A program made the position numbers and the translations under genes. From Frateuria_A sp035943815 (GTDB taxonomy: Bacteria > Pseudomonadota > Gammaproteobacteria > Xanthomonadales > Rhodanobacteraceae), in NCBI RefSeq assembly GCF_035943815.1, contig NZ_DASZBU010000012.1:256968-320967 (forward strand): 64,000 nt of DNA, read 5' to 3'. Positions 23,838-35,277 of this stretch are shown here, piece after piece. The notes under the pieces were generated by a model that had not been told where the DNA came from, searched no databases, and saw only the letters and a list, made by a program, of their open reading frames with translations. How positions within the stretch are numbered: position 1 is the first letter of the stretch; each line of letters starts with the position of its first letter.

Positions 23838-25760
23838 ATGGGCAAGATCATCGGCATCGACCTGGGCACGACCAATTCCTGCGTCGCCGTGATGGACGGC
23901 AGCAACGCCAAAGTGATCGAGAACGCCGAGGGCGACCGCACCACGCCGTCCATCGTCGCCTTCACCAAGGACAACGAAGTCCTGGTGGGCGCGCCGGCCA
24001 AGCGCCAGAGCGTGACCAACCCGAAGAACACCTTCTACGCGGTCAAGCGCCTGATCGGCCGCAAGTTCACCGATGCCGAGGTCCAGAAGGACCTGCACAT
24101 CGTGCCCTACGGCATCGTGGCGCACGACAACGGCGACGCCTGGGTGCAGACCTCCGACGGCAAGAAGATGGCGCCGCAAGAGATCTCGGCCAAGGTGCTG
24201 ATGAAGATGAAGAAGACCGCCGAGGACTACCTCGGCGAGCCGGTCACCGAGGCGGTGATCACGGTGCCTGCCTACTTCAACGACAGCCAGCGCCAGGCGA
24301 CCAAGGACGCCGGGCGCATCGCGGGCCTGGAGGTCAAGCGCATCATCAACGAGCCCACCGCGGCCGCGCTGGCCTATGGCCTGGACAAGAAGGGCGGCGA
24401 CCGCAAGATCGCGGTGTATGACCTGGGCGGCGGCACCTTCGACGTATCGATCATCGAGATCGCCGAAGTCGACGGCGAGAAGCAGTTCGAGGTGCTGGCC
24501 ACCAACGGCGATACGTTCCTCGGCGGCGAGGACTTCGACAAGCGCGTCATCGACTACCTGGTCGACGAGTTCCAGAAGGACCAGGGCATCGACCTGCGCA
24601 AGGACCCGCTGGCCCTGCAGCGCCTGAAGGACGCGGCGGAGCGCGCCAAGATCGAGCTGTCCTCCGCGCACCAGACCGAGGTGAACCTGCCGTACGTGAC
24701 GGCCGATGCCTCCGGTCCGAAGCACCTCAACATCAAGCTCACCCGCGCCAAGCTCGAAGCGCTGGTCGAGGACCTGGTCAAGCGCACCATCGAGCCGTGC
24801 CGCATCGCGCTCAACGACGCCGGTCTGCGCGTGTCCGACATCAACGAGGTGATCCTCGTCGGCGGCCAGACCCGCATGCCCAAGGTGCAGGAGTCGGTCA
24901 AGGACTTCTTCGGCAAGGAGCCGCGCAAGGACGTCAACCCGGACGAGGCCGTGGCCGTGGGCGCGGCGATCCAGGGCGGCGTGCTGGGCGGCTCGGTGAA
25001 GGACGTGCTGCTGCTGGACGTCACCCCGCTGTCGCTCGGCATCGAGACGATGGGCGGCGTGATGACCAAGCTGATCGAGAAGAACACCACCGTGCCGACC
25101 AAGGCCGCGCAGACCTTCTCCACCGCCGACGACAATCAGACCGCGGTGACCGTGCACGTGCTGCAGGGCGAGCGCGAGCGCGCCAGCGCGAACAAATCCC
25201 TTGGCCGCTTCGATCTGTCGGGCATCGACCCGGCGCCGCGCGGCATGCCGCAGATCGAGGTCACCTTCGACATCGACGCCAACGGCATCCTGCACGTGTC
25301 GGCCAAGGACAAGAAGACCGGCAAGGAACAGAAGATCGAGATCAAGGCCGGCTCGGGCCTGTCCGAGGACGAGATCCAGCGCATGGTTGCGGACGCCGAG
25401 GCAAACAAGGAAGAAGACCGCAAGTTCCACGAACTGGTCGCCACCCGCAACAAGGCCGACCAGCTGGTGCACGCCACCCGCAGCGCATTGAAGGAGCACG
25501 GCGGCAAGGTCGCTGCGCAGATCGGCGGGATCGAGGAGGCGCTGTCGGACCTGGAGAAGGTCAAGGACAGCGACGACAAGGCCCAGATCGAGGCCAAGAT
25601 GCAGAAGCTCGAGCAGGTCGCGCAGGCGCTCTACGCCGCGGCGCAGGGTGGCGGCGCCGGCCCCGAGGGTGGTCCGCAGGCAGCCCCGGGCGGTGGATCG
25701 GCGCAGCCCGACGACGTGGTCGATGCCGAGTTCACCGAAGTCAAGGACGAGAAGAAGTAA
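23838..25760 (+). CDS. dnaK: Molecular chaperone DnaK (Hsp70)
   Basis: A 640-residue DnaK. The ATPase domain has IIGIDLGTTNSCVAVMDG, RQATKDAGRIAGLEVKR in part, VYDLGGGTFDVSIIEI and VGGQTRMPKVQ. The hydrophobic linker and substrate domain begin with DVLLLDVTPLSLGIET. The helical lid and acidic C-terminus end with DVVDAEFTEVKDEKK, matching the EEVKD-like tail that interacts with co-chaperones. The length and ATG are standard. It is flanked by grpE and dnaJ; a strong hairpin separates it from dnaJ. Confidence 0.98.
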   Translation: MGKIIGIDLGTTNSCVAVMDGSNAKVIENAEGDRTTPSIVAFTKDNEVLVGAPAKRQSVTNPKNTFYAVKRLIGRKFTDAEVQKDLHIVPYGIVAHDNGDAWVQTSDGKKMAPQEISAKVLMKMKKTAEDYLGEPVTEAVITVPAYFNDSQRQATKDAGRIAGLEVKRIINEPTAAALAYGLDKKGGDRKIAVYDLGGGTFDVSIIEIAEVDGEKQFEVLATNGDTFLGGEDFDKRVIDYLVDEFQKDQGIDLRKDPLALQRLKDAAERAKIELSSAHQTEVNLPYVTADASGPKHLNIKLTRAKLEALVEDLVKRTIEPCRIALNDAGLRVSDINEVILVGGQTRMPKVQESVKDFFGKEPRKDVNPDEAVAVGAAIQGGVLGGSVKDVLLLDVTPLSLGIETMGGVMTKLIEKNTTVPTKAAQTFSTADDNQTAVTVHVLQGERERASANKSLGRFDLSGIDPAPRGMPQIEVTFDIDANGILHVSAKDKKTGKEQKIEIKAGSGLSEDEIQRMVADAEANKEEDRKFHELVATRNKADQLVHATRSALKEHGGKVAAQIGGIEEALSDLEKVKDSDDKAQIEAKMQKLEQVAQALYAAAQGGGAGPEGGPQAAPGGGSAQPDDVVDAEFTEVKDEKK

Positions 25761-25783
25761 TCGTCGGCAGCCGGTGCCGCAAT

Positions 25784-25824
25784 GAAACAGCCCGCGCCGG
25801 CTATCATGCCGCGCGGGCTGTTTC
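25784..25824 (+). terminator. 13-bp perfect hairpin between dnaK and dnaJ
   Basis: Arms GAAACAGCCCGCG (25784-25796) and CGCGGGCTGTTTC (25812-25824) form a perfect 13-pair stem with a 15-base loop. They are followed only by TTGAGG, so it is more likely an attenuator or mRNA-stability element, lowering dnaJ relative to dnaK, than a complete terminator. Confidence 0.65.
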
Positions 25825-25867
25825 TTGAGGGGCCGGCACAGGATTGGAGCAGGGGCAGTCGAAAGTC

Positions 25868-26998
25868 ATGAATGCAGCAACGGGCAAGCGCGATTACTAC
25901 GAGGTGCTCGGCGTCGAGCGCACCGTCACCGAAGTCGAGCTGAAAAAATCCTTCCGCCGTCTGGCGATGAAATACCACCCGGACCGCTGTCCGGACGATC
26001 CCGCTGCGCAGGAAAAATTCAAGGAGGCCAAAGAGGCCTACGAGGTCCTGGCCGATCCGCAAAAGCGCGCCATGTACGACCAGCACGGCCATGCCGCCTT
26101 CGAGGGCGGCATGGGCGGCGGCCGCGGTGGCTTCGGCGACATGGGCGACATCTTCGGGGACATCTTCGGTGACATCTTCGGCATGGGTGGCCGTGGCCGC
26201 CCGCGTCGTGGCGCGGACCTGCGCTATGTGATGGAGCTGGACCTGGAAGAGGCGGTCTTCGGCGTCGAGAAGACCATCGAGATTCCCACCCAGGTCAATT
26301 GCCACCACTGCAACGGGTCCGGTTCGGCCGACGGCAAGACGGTGCAGTGCAAGACCTGCCATGGCCACGGCCGTGTGCGCATGCAGAACGGCATCTTCTC
26401 GATCCAGCAGGCCTGCCCGCATTGCGGCGGCAGTGGCCAGACCATCGAGAAGTCCTGCAAGGCCTGCCATGGCGAGGGCCTGCTGGAGGAGCGGCGTACG
26501 CTGTCGGTGCGCATTCCGGCCGGCGTGGACAACGGCGACCGCATCCGCCTGGCGGGGCAGGGTGAAGCCGGCCCTAGCGGCGTCGAACCGGGCGATCTGT
26601 ACGTCGACGTTCGTGTGCGCGAGCACGCGATCTTCCAGCGCGACGGCAACGACCTGCATTGCGAGGTGCCGATCCGCTTCGCCCAGGCCGCGCTTGGCGC
26701 CGAGCTCAAGGTGCCTACGCTGGAGGGCGAAGTGGCGGTGTCGATCCCGCCGGAAACCCAGACCGGACAGACCTTCCGCCTGCGCGGGCGCGGCGTCAAG
26801 TCGGTGCGCTCTGGCCGCGTCGGCGACCTGATCTGCCGCGTCATGGTGGAAACCCCGGTGCGCCTGACCCGCGAGCAGCGCGAACTGCTGGAGAAGCTGG
26901 AGGCCACCTTTGCCGAGGGCGAGCCGGATGCGCATACGCCGCGGGCCAAGAGCTGGGTCGATGGCGTGAAGGATTTCCTCTCGCGGGTCACCTCGTAA
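25868..26998 (+). CDS. dnaJ: Molecular chaperone DnaJ (Hsp40)
   Basis: A 376-residue class I DnaJ. The J domain (DYYEVLGVERTVTEVELKKS in part, with HPD in KYHPDRCP, residues about 7-70) is followed by a Gly/Phe-rich stretch holding three DIFG repeats. Four CxxCxGxG zinc-finger repeats come next (CHHCNGSG, CKTCHGHG, CPHCGGSG, CKACHGEG), then the C-terminal substrate-binding domains (LTREQRELLEKLEATFAEG at the end). It stimulates the DnaK ATPase. The ATG at 25868 is preferred to an upstream TTG. A terminator follows at 27038. Confidence 0.97.
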   Translation: MNAATGKRDYYEVLGVERTVTEVELKKSFRRLAMKYHPDRCPDDPAAQEKFKEAKEAYEVLADPQKRAMYDQHGHAAFEGGMGGGRGGFGDMGDIFGDIFGDIFGMGGRGRPRRGADLRYVMELDLEEAVFGVEKTIEIPTQVNCHHCNGSGSADGKTVQCKTCHGHGRVRMQNGIFSIQQACPHCGGSGQTIEKSCKACHGEGLLEERRTLSVRIPAGVDNGDRIRLAGQGEAGPSGVEPGDLYVDVRVREHAIFQRDGNDLHCEVPIRFAQAALGAELKVPTLEGEVAVSIPPETQTGQTFRLRGRGVKSVRSGRVGDLICRVMVETPVRLTREQRELLEKLEATFAEGEPDAHTPRAKSWVDGVKDFLSRVTS

Positions 26999-27037
26999 CA
27001 CGGCCAGCCGCTCCGGGCGAGGCCATCATGCTCTGCG

Positions 27038-27070
27038 GGCGCCTTCCCCATAAGCGGGGAGGGCGCCTTT
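27038..27070 (+). terminator. Terminator after dnaJ
   Basis: Twelve-base arms GGCGCCTTCCCC (27038-27049) and GGGGAGGGCGCC (27056-27067), with one G-U pair in RNA, around a 6-base loop; followed by TTTGCC. Confidence 0.65.
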
Positions 27071-27161
27071 GCCACTCGGGGCGAGCTGCCGCATGCCACC
27101 CGGCTCGGCGCCTGGCCTACCGGCGCTGCTACGCTAGCTCCTCTCAAATACGGACCCCGCC

Positions 27162-27953
27162 ATGCATCGACCGCTCCGCCTCGCCGTCAACGGCGCCACC
27201 GGCCGCATGGGCCGCGTGTTGCTCGATCTGTTGCGGGACGATGGCCGCTTCGAGGTGGTGGCGGCCGTGACGGCGCCGGGCATGCCGCAACTGGGCGAAC
27301 GCGCTTACCACGACCGCGCCACACCCTGTCTGCGCGCCGACTGGCCATCCGAGACGCTCGACGTGGTGATCGACTTCAGCGGGCCGGCCGGGCTCGCCTC
27401 GGCGCTCGAGCATTGCCTGGCGCACGGCATCGCGCTGGTCAGCGGCACCACCGGCATCGATGCGGCGCTCGGCGGTCGATTGTCCGAAGCGGCCGCGCAC
27501 ATCCCGGTGATGCACGCGAGCAACTTCAGCCTCGGCGTGGCGGTGCTCACGCGGCTGTTGCGCGAGGCTGCCGCCGCGTTGCCGGACTGGGACCTGGAGA
27601 TCGTCGAGGCCCACCACGGCCGCAAGCTCGATGCGCCTTCGGGCACAGCGATCTCGCTGGGCGAGGCAGCGGCCGCCGCGCGCGGCACCCATCTGGAGCG
27701 CGTGGGCGTGACCGGTGGCCGTGAAGGTGCGCGCCGGCCCGGCAGCATCGGTTTCGCGGTGGTCCGCGGCGGCGACATCGTGGGCGAGCACAGCGCTCTG
27801 CTGATCGGTCAGGGTGAACGCGTGGAACTGGGGCACCGTGCCACCGACCGGGCGATCTTCGCGCGCGGCGCCATCGAGGCGTCGCACTGGCTGTGCAGCC
27901 AGCCGCCCGGCGCATACGGCCTGGACGCGCTGCTGGCGCAACGCCTCGCCTAA
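27162..27953 (+). CDS. dapB: 4-hydroxy-tetrahydrodipicolinate reductase
   Basis: A 263-residue DapB, NAD(P)H-dependent reductase of lysine and meso-diaminopimelate synthesis. The nucleotide fold begins LRLAVNGATGRMGRVLLDLL (GxxGxMG). DVVIDFSGPAG and GTTGID follow, then NFSLGVAVL and the signature EAHHGRKLDAPSGTA, with the catalytic His-His and Lys. The GGDIVGEHSALLIG block near the C-terminus is typical. It stands alone between the dnaJ terminator and the riboswitch-led exchanger gene. The ATG at 27162 gives the normal N-terminus. Confidence 0.96.
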   Translation: MHRPLRLAVNGATGRMGRVLLDLLRDDGRFEVVAAVTAPGMPQLGERAYHDRATPCLRADWPSETLDVVIDFSGPAGLASALEHCLAHGIALVSGTTGIDAALGGRLSEAAAHIPVMHASNFSLGVAVLTRLLREAAAALPDWDLEIVEAHHGRKLDAPSGTAISLGEAAAAARGTHLERVGVTGGREGARRPGSIGFAVVRGGDIVGEHSALLIGQGERVELGHRATDRAIFARGAIEASHWLCSQPPGAYGLDALLAQRLA

Positions 27954-28009
27954 GGCATCCGGCACGCCGGTCCGCGCTTGTTGCGCCGCCGTGGCGCCGC
28001 TACCATGCG

Positions 28010-28170
28010 CGGATTGTCATTGGGGAGTAGCCATCCTCACCCCGCGAGGGCCGCGCCTTCGTTCCCCTGAGGAATCCGCGTCAACAGACTTGGAGCGAAT
28101 GCTCCATGGCGTGGATGGCCGCAGCGCCACAAACTGGCCTGCGTTGCCCGGCGAGACCTTTGGCCACGAT
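28010..28170 (+). promoter_or_regulatory. yybP-ykoY-like manganese riboswitch
   Basis: The 291-base leader of the exchanger gene has the hallmark segments of the yybP-ykoY (Mn2+-sensing) RNA in order. GGGGAGTAGC lies at 28022-28031, CGTCAACAGACTTGG at 28079-28093, and GAGACCTTTGGC at 28153-28164. These match the conserved loops I recall from E. coli mntP and alx leaders. ATTGT (28013-28017) can pair with ACGAT (28166-28170) to close P1. Downstream, 28180-28220 can form a stem with a TTTT tract, a possible expression platform. Pairings were judged by eye. Confidence 0.8.
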
Positions 28171-28244
28171 GTGCTCGAACCCTTGCCGGGCGGGCCGCAT
28201 CGTCGCGCCAAGGTTTTCTAGCTCGCCCGGCCGGAAACGTATCG

Positions 28245-29243
28245 ATGCTCACCACGCTGTGGTTCCTGCTCTCGGCCGGCGCGATCTACGCTGCCTGCGA
28301 GTATTTCGTCAATGGCATCGAATGGCTGGGCCGCAAGTTCCGGCTCGATGCCACCGCCACCGGCACGGTGCTGGCCGCTCTCGGTACCGCGTTGCCCGAA
28401 AGCGCCGTCACGTTCATTGCGGTGGTGCTCGGGCGCACGCCGGAACAGCGTGGCATCGGCGTGGGCGCCGCGCTCGGCGGCCCCCTGGTGCTCGGCACGA
28501 TCGCCTATGCGGTGGTGGGCATCGCGTTGTGGAGCAACCGGCGCCGGTTGCGGCGACCCAGCGCCGTGGTCAAGGTCGACAGCGCGCGGCTCGCGCGCGA
28601 CCAGCGGTGGTTTCTATCGATCTTCGTGGTCAAGTGTGCGCTGGGGCTGGTGGCGTTCGCGTGGAAGCCCTGGCTGGGCGTGCTGTTTCTTGCCGCCTAT
28701 GGGTTGTACGTATGGCGCGAGCTTCGCAGCGGCGAGGCCGCGCCCGAAGACGAGGCACTGGAGCCTCTGAAGATCCATCCGGGCGTGCCCGATCCGGCCA
28801 TGTGGCGCGTGTTGGCGCAAAGCGTATTGGCGCTGGGGGTGATTGCCGTTGCCTCGCGCATCTTCGTGGCGCAGATCGAAGCGATAGGCCTTGCGATGGG
28901 GCTGTCGGCGCATCTGGTTGCACTCGTGCTGAGCCCCGTGGCAACCGAACTGCCCGAAACGGTCAATGCGTTGATCTGGGTGCGCCAGGGCAAGGAGCGG
29001 CTCGCGCTGGCGAACATCTCCGGTGCCATGATGATCCAGGCCACGATCCCGAGCTCGCTGGCGTTGTTCTTCACGCCCTGGCTGTTCGATCTTCCGTTGG
29101 TGGTCGCCGGCGTGCTGACGACGTTGGCGGTGGCCTATCTGTGGTGGCTGTTCCGGCGCGGCCAGGTCAACGCGCGCTGGATGGTGCCGGTCGGGCTGCT
29201 GTACGGCGTATTCGCCGTCTTCATGGCGTGGCGCTTGGTCTGA
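28245..29243 (+). CDS. CaCA-superfamily cation exchanger, likely manganese exporter (MneA-like)
   Basis: A 332-residue membrane protein with about ten membrane segments and the two alpha-repeats of Ca2+/cation antiporters. Repeat 1 is ALGTALPESAVTFIAVVLG followed by GVGAALGGPLVLGT. Repeat 2 is PVATELPETVNALIWV followed by ANISGAMMIQATIPSS. The acidic Glu of each TALPES/TELPET motif is the expected ion ligand. Its leader carries a yybP-ykoY-type RNA, which is switched on by Mn2+ in other bacteria. Riboswitch-controlled CaCA members such as Vibrio MneA export manganese, so Mn2+ export is the best inference; Ca2+ exchange is the alternative. Confidence 0.8.
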   Translation: MLTTLWFLLSAGAIYAACEYFVNGIEWLGRKFRLDATATGTVLAALGTALPESAVTFIAVVLGRTPEQRGIGVGAALGGPLVLGTIAYAVVGIALWSNRRRLRRPSAVVKVDSARLARDQRWFLSIFVVKCALGLVAFAWKPWLGVLFLAAYGLYVWRELRSGEAAPEDEALEPLKIHPGVPDPAMWRVLAQSVLALGVIAVASRIFVAQIEAIGLAMGLSAHLVALVLSPVATELPETVNALIWVRQGKERLALANISGAMMIQATIPSSLALFFTPWLFDLPLVVAGVLTTLAVAYLWWLFRRGQVNARWMVPVGLLYGVFAVFMAWRLV

Positions 29244-29245
29244 AA

Positions 29246-29941
29246 TCAGTCGCGGTGCGCGGCGTTGCGGTCGCGCCCGGCACCGAACTTGCGATCCAGC
29301 GTGCCGAGCAGTTTCTTGAAGCCGCGTGCGAACTTGCCGCGGCGCGTCTTGCGCAGCTTCTCTTCCTCGCTGGTGAGCCAGGCGACCTGGATCACGCGCC
29401 GCTCGCCCTCGTAGGGCAGGTGGCCGTGGAAGGAATTGTCGCAACGCTTGAACACGGCGAACTCGCCGTACAGCGGCGTGAGTTCGGGCGCGACCAGGTC
29501 GTCGATATCGTCGATCCGGCGCAGGAAACGCAGGCAGCCGTCGCTGGTGTCCGGCCACTGGTTGTTGAGATAGATCAGCGCCGTGGCGACCTTGGACCGG
29601 CTGTCGGTGTGGATGGTGCCGTGGCGCCTGTTGAGGTGGCGGCACAGGGTGACCAGCGTCGGGTACTGGCTCAGGTCCTCGATGCCCAGGCGCGCCCCGA
29701 TGGTGCGGGCAAAGGCCGGTGCGGTGAGGTTGGCCACCAGTGTGTTGATCGAAGGGCCGCAATCAGCCGGATCGTAGGGAAAGAAGCCTGCGCTGGCGTA
29801 GCGGGGGAAATCCCGATCCAGTTCATGGCGCGCATCGTCGGGTAGCTGGCCGTGGGCGATCAGGAACGGAAACGGTTCCAGCCGCACGTCCGTATCGGGA
29901 CGGTCGAGGCGGGCGGGATCGAGCAGGACAGTGGCGTTCAT
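29246..29941 (-). CDS. 2-oxoglutarate/Fe(II)-dependent oxygenase-like protein
   Basis: A 231-residue protein with a jelly-roll 2OG-Fe(II) oxygenase pattern. The HxD iron motif is in TIHTDSRSKVATALIYLN (shortened core HTDSRSK), and the distal His and the Arg that binds 2-oxoglutarate lie in FHGHLPYEGERRVIQVAW (core HLPYEGERR). The substrate is unknown. The C-terminus is strongly basic (RRGKFARGFKKLLGTLDRKFG). It is convergent with the exchanger gene (two bases between stops) and divergent from carA; the 211-base gap holds the carA promoter. Confidence 0.8.
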   Translation of the reverse strand: MNATVLLDPARLDRPDTDVRLEPFPFLIAHGQLPDDARHELDRDFPRYASAGFFPYDPADCGPSINTLVANLTAPAFARTIGARLGIEDLSQYPTLVTLCRHLNRRHGTIHTDSRSKVATALIYLNNQWPDTSDGCLRFLRRIDDIDDLVAPELTPLYGEFAVFKRCDNSFHGHLPYEGERRVIQVAWLTSEEEKLRKTRRGKFARGFKKLLGTLDRKFGAGRDRNAAHRD

Positions 29942-30033
29942 GGACGGCCGCGGGAACGTGACGAGGGCAAGTTTAGCGCGCACCTGCAGCATCCAGGCGC
30001 ACGGCTGGACGCCCTGTTCACGCTCCGGTGCGG

Positions 30034-30062
30034 TGGACAGCAAGGCCCCCCGCGCCTATCAT
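30034..30062 (+). promoter_or_regulatory. Candidate promoter of carAB
   Basis: TGGACA at 30034-30039 and TATCAT at 30057-30062 are separated by exactly 17 bases, about 90 bases upstream of the carA ATG. No PyrR or pyrimidine attenuator structure is obvious in the leader. Confidence 0.5.
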
Positions 30063-30152
30063 TGCGTCCCGCCCAAGTCTTCTTCCGACCCCAAGGTCCA
30101 CAAGCCTGCTTCCATGCGGCTTGCGGACTTTGCTGCACCTAAAGGCGGCCCC

Positions 30153-31279
30153 ATGCCCATTTCCGCTCTGCTTGCCCTCGAAAACGGCAGCGTGTTCCAC
30201 GGCTACGCCGTGGGCGCGACTGGCGAAACCGTCGGCGAGGTGGTTTTCAACACGGCGATGACGGGCTATCAGGAGATCCTCACCGATCCTTCCTACGCCC
30301 GCCAGATCGTCACCCTCACCTACCCGCACGTCGGCAACACCGGCGTGAATGCGCCCGACGCCGAATCCACGCGCGTGCAGGCCGCCGGCCTGATCGTGCG
30401 CGACGTGCCGCGGCGGCCGAGCAACTGGCGCAGCACCGAGAGCCTGCCCGAGTACCTTGCCCGCCAGGGCATCGTGGCGATCGCCGGCATCGACACGCGC
30501 CGGCTTACCCGCATCCTGCGCGACAAGGGTGCCCAGAACGGCTGCATCCTGGCTGGCGAGGGCATCGATGCGGAGGTCGCGCTGGCCAAGGCGCGGGCCT
30601 TCCCCGGCCTGAACGGCATGGACCTGGCCAAGGTGGTCAGCGTGCGCGAGCCCTACCGCTGGACCGAGGGCGTGTACGACCTGGACCGTGCTGCGTTCCG
30701 GCAGCCCGCACTGCGCCACAAGGTGGTCGCCTACGACTACGGCACCAAGCTGCAGATCCTGCGCCTGCTCGCCGAGGCAGGCTGCGACGTTACTGTGGTG
30801 CCGGCGCAGACTCCCGCCTCCGAGGTGCTGGCGATGCGGCCCGACGGCGTGTTTCTGTCCAATGGCCCCGGCGACCCGGCGGCCTGCGACTACGCGATCG
30901 AAGCGACGCGCGCCTTTCTCGACGCGAAGATCCCGCTGTTCGGCATCTGCCTGGGCCATCAGCTGATGGGCCTGGCCCTTGGCGGCAGGACCATCAAGAT
31001 GAAGTTCGGCCACCACGGAGCCAACCACCCGGTGAAGGACCTCGACGATGGTCGCGTGCTGATCACCAGCCAGAACCACGGTTTCGCGGTGGACCCGGCG
31101 ACGCTGCCGGCCAACGTGCGGGTTACCCATACCTCGCTGTTCGATGGCTCGCTGCAGGGCTTCGCGCTCACCGACCGCCCGGCGTTCTGCTTCCAGGGCC
31201 ATCCCGAGGCATCCCCGGGACCGACCGACGTCGGCTATCTCTTCGCGCGCTTCGCGCAGCTCATGCAGGAGGCCCGCTA

Positions 31280-31280
<1 letters not shown>
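30153..31280 (+). CDS. carA: Carbamoyl-phosphate synthase small (glutaminase) subunit
   Basis: A 375-residue CarA that supplies ammonia from glutamine to CarB for arginine and pyrimidine synthesis. The N-terminal domain has LALENGSVFHGYAVGA, FNTAMTGYQEILTDPSY in part and GIDTRRLTRILRDKGAQ. The class I glutamine amidotransferase domain has the catalytic Cys in FGICLGHQLMGLALGG and the His/Glu in CFQGHPEASPGP. The ATG at 30153 gives the usual N-terminus; upstream in-frame starts add non-homologous sequence. The stop TAA shares its last base with the carB ATG. Confidence 0.96.
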
Positions 31281-34503
<3,223 letters not shown>

Positions 34504-34507
<4 letters not shown>

Positions 34508-34980
34508 GTCGCGCCCCCATCACCAAGATCGGTTCGGAGCGCCTGCGCGGCGAGCTGGAGCGCCTGAAGTCCATCGAACGTCCGCGAATCATTGCGGCGA
34601 TCGCCGAGGCCCGCGCGCACGGCGACCTGAAGGAGAACGCCGAGTACCACGCGGCGCGAGAACAGCAGAGTTTCATCGAGGGGCGCATCGGCGAGCTGGA
34701 GGCCGCGCTGTCGACCGCCGAGGTGATCGACGTGTCCAAGCTCGGTGCCGGCAGCAAGGTGGTCTTCGGCGCGACCGTGGACCTGGAGGACGAGGATTCG
34801 GGCGAGCCGGTGACCTACCAGATCGTGGGCGACCTGGAGGCGGACATCAAGCAGCGGCTGATCGCGGTGTCTTCTCCGATCGCCCGCGCGCTGATCGGCA
34901 AGAGCGAGGGCGACAGCTTCGAGTTCAAGGCGCCCAACGGCGTCAAGCGCTACGAGATCACCGGCGTGCGCTACGAGTGA
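34504..34980 (+). CDS. greA: Transcription elongation factor GreA
   Basis: A 158-residue GreA. The N-terminal coiled coil reaches into the RNA polymerase secondary channel and carries the catalytic acidic pair in LKENAEYHAAREQQSFIEGR, here core GDLKENAEYH. The C-terminal FKBP-like domain includes SPIARALIGKSEGD. It stimulates transcript cleavage to rescue backtracked polymerase. The ATG overlaps the carB stop. carAB-greA is a common gammaproteobacterial order. A bidirectional terminator follows at 35044. Confidence 0.96.
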
Positions 34981-35043
34981 CCGCCAGCGGGCGGGCAAGG
35001 TAGGCAGCCCTGCCCAGCCCGTGGACGCCGATCGCAGGCAATA

Positions 35044-35072
35044 AAAAAGGCCGCATCAAGCGGCCTTTTTTT
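35044..35072. terminator. Bidirectional terminator between greA and rpmJ
   Basis: AAAAAAGGCCGC (from 35043) and GCGGCCTTTTTTT (35060-35072) around an ATCAA loop give a stem with an A-tract on one side and a T-tract on the other. It can stop greA (plus) and rpmJ (minus). Confidence 0.9.
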
Positions 35073-35088
35073 CGTCGAACCCGTCGGC

Positions 35089-35214
35089 TCAGCGCTGGCG
35101 CGCCTTGAAACGCGGGTTGCTCTTGCAGATCACGAAGACCTTGCCGCGGCGGCGCACGACCTTGCAGTCACGGTGCCGCTGCTTGGCGGACTTCAGAGAG
35201 GAAAGCACCTTCAC
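35089..35214 (-). CDS. rpmJ: Ribosomal protein L36, type B (zinc-independent paralogue)
   Basis: A 41-residue protein reading MKVLSSLKSAKQRHRDCKVV then RRRGKVFVICKSNPRFKARQR from a GTG at 35214. It aligns with YkgO-type L36 (CKSNPRFKA ending). Only two cysteines remain (C17, C30 region) and the CxxC plus C-H zinc ligands of the usual L36 are missing. In E. coli this form replaces the zinc form under zinc limitation through Zur. No Zur box was verified here. It is a short gene easily missed and sits alone between greA and the LysR gene. Confidence 0.9.
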   Translation of the reverse strand: MKVLSSLKSAKQRHRDCKVVRRRGKVFVICKSNPRFKARQR

Positions 35215-35277
35215 GGCAGGCTCCTGGAACAATTCTGGGAAATTCAAGCCGCTAAGTGTAGCTGCGGTTTGGCCTCT

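Noticed and set aside
23235..25499. A 754-codon minus-strand frame opposite grpE-dnaK
   Set aside because: It is antisense to two clear chaperone genes; its length is a consequence of high GC content and codon bias, and no domain is seen.
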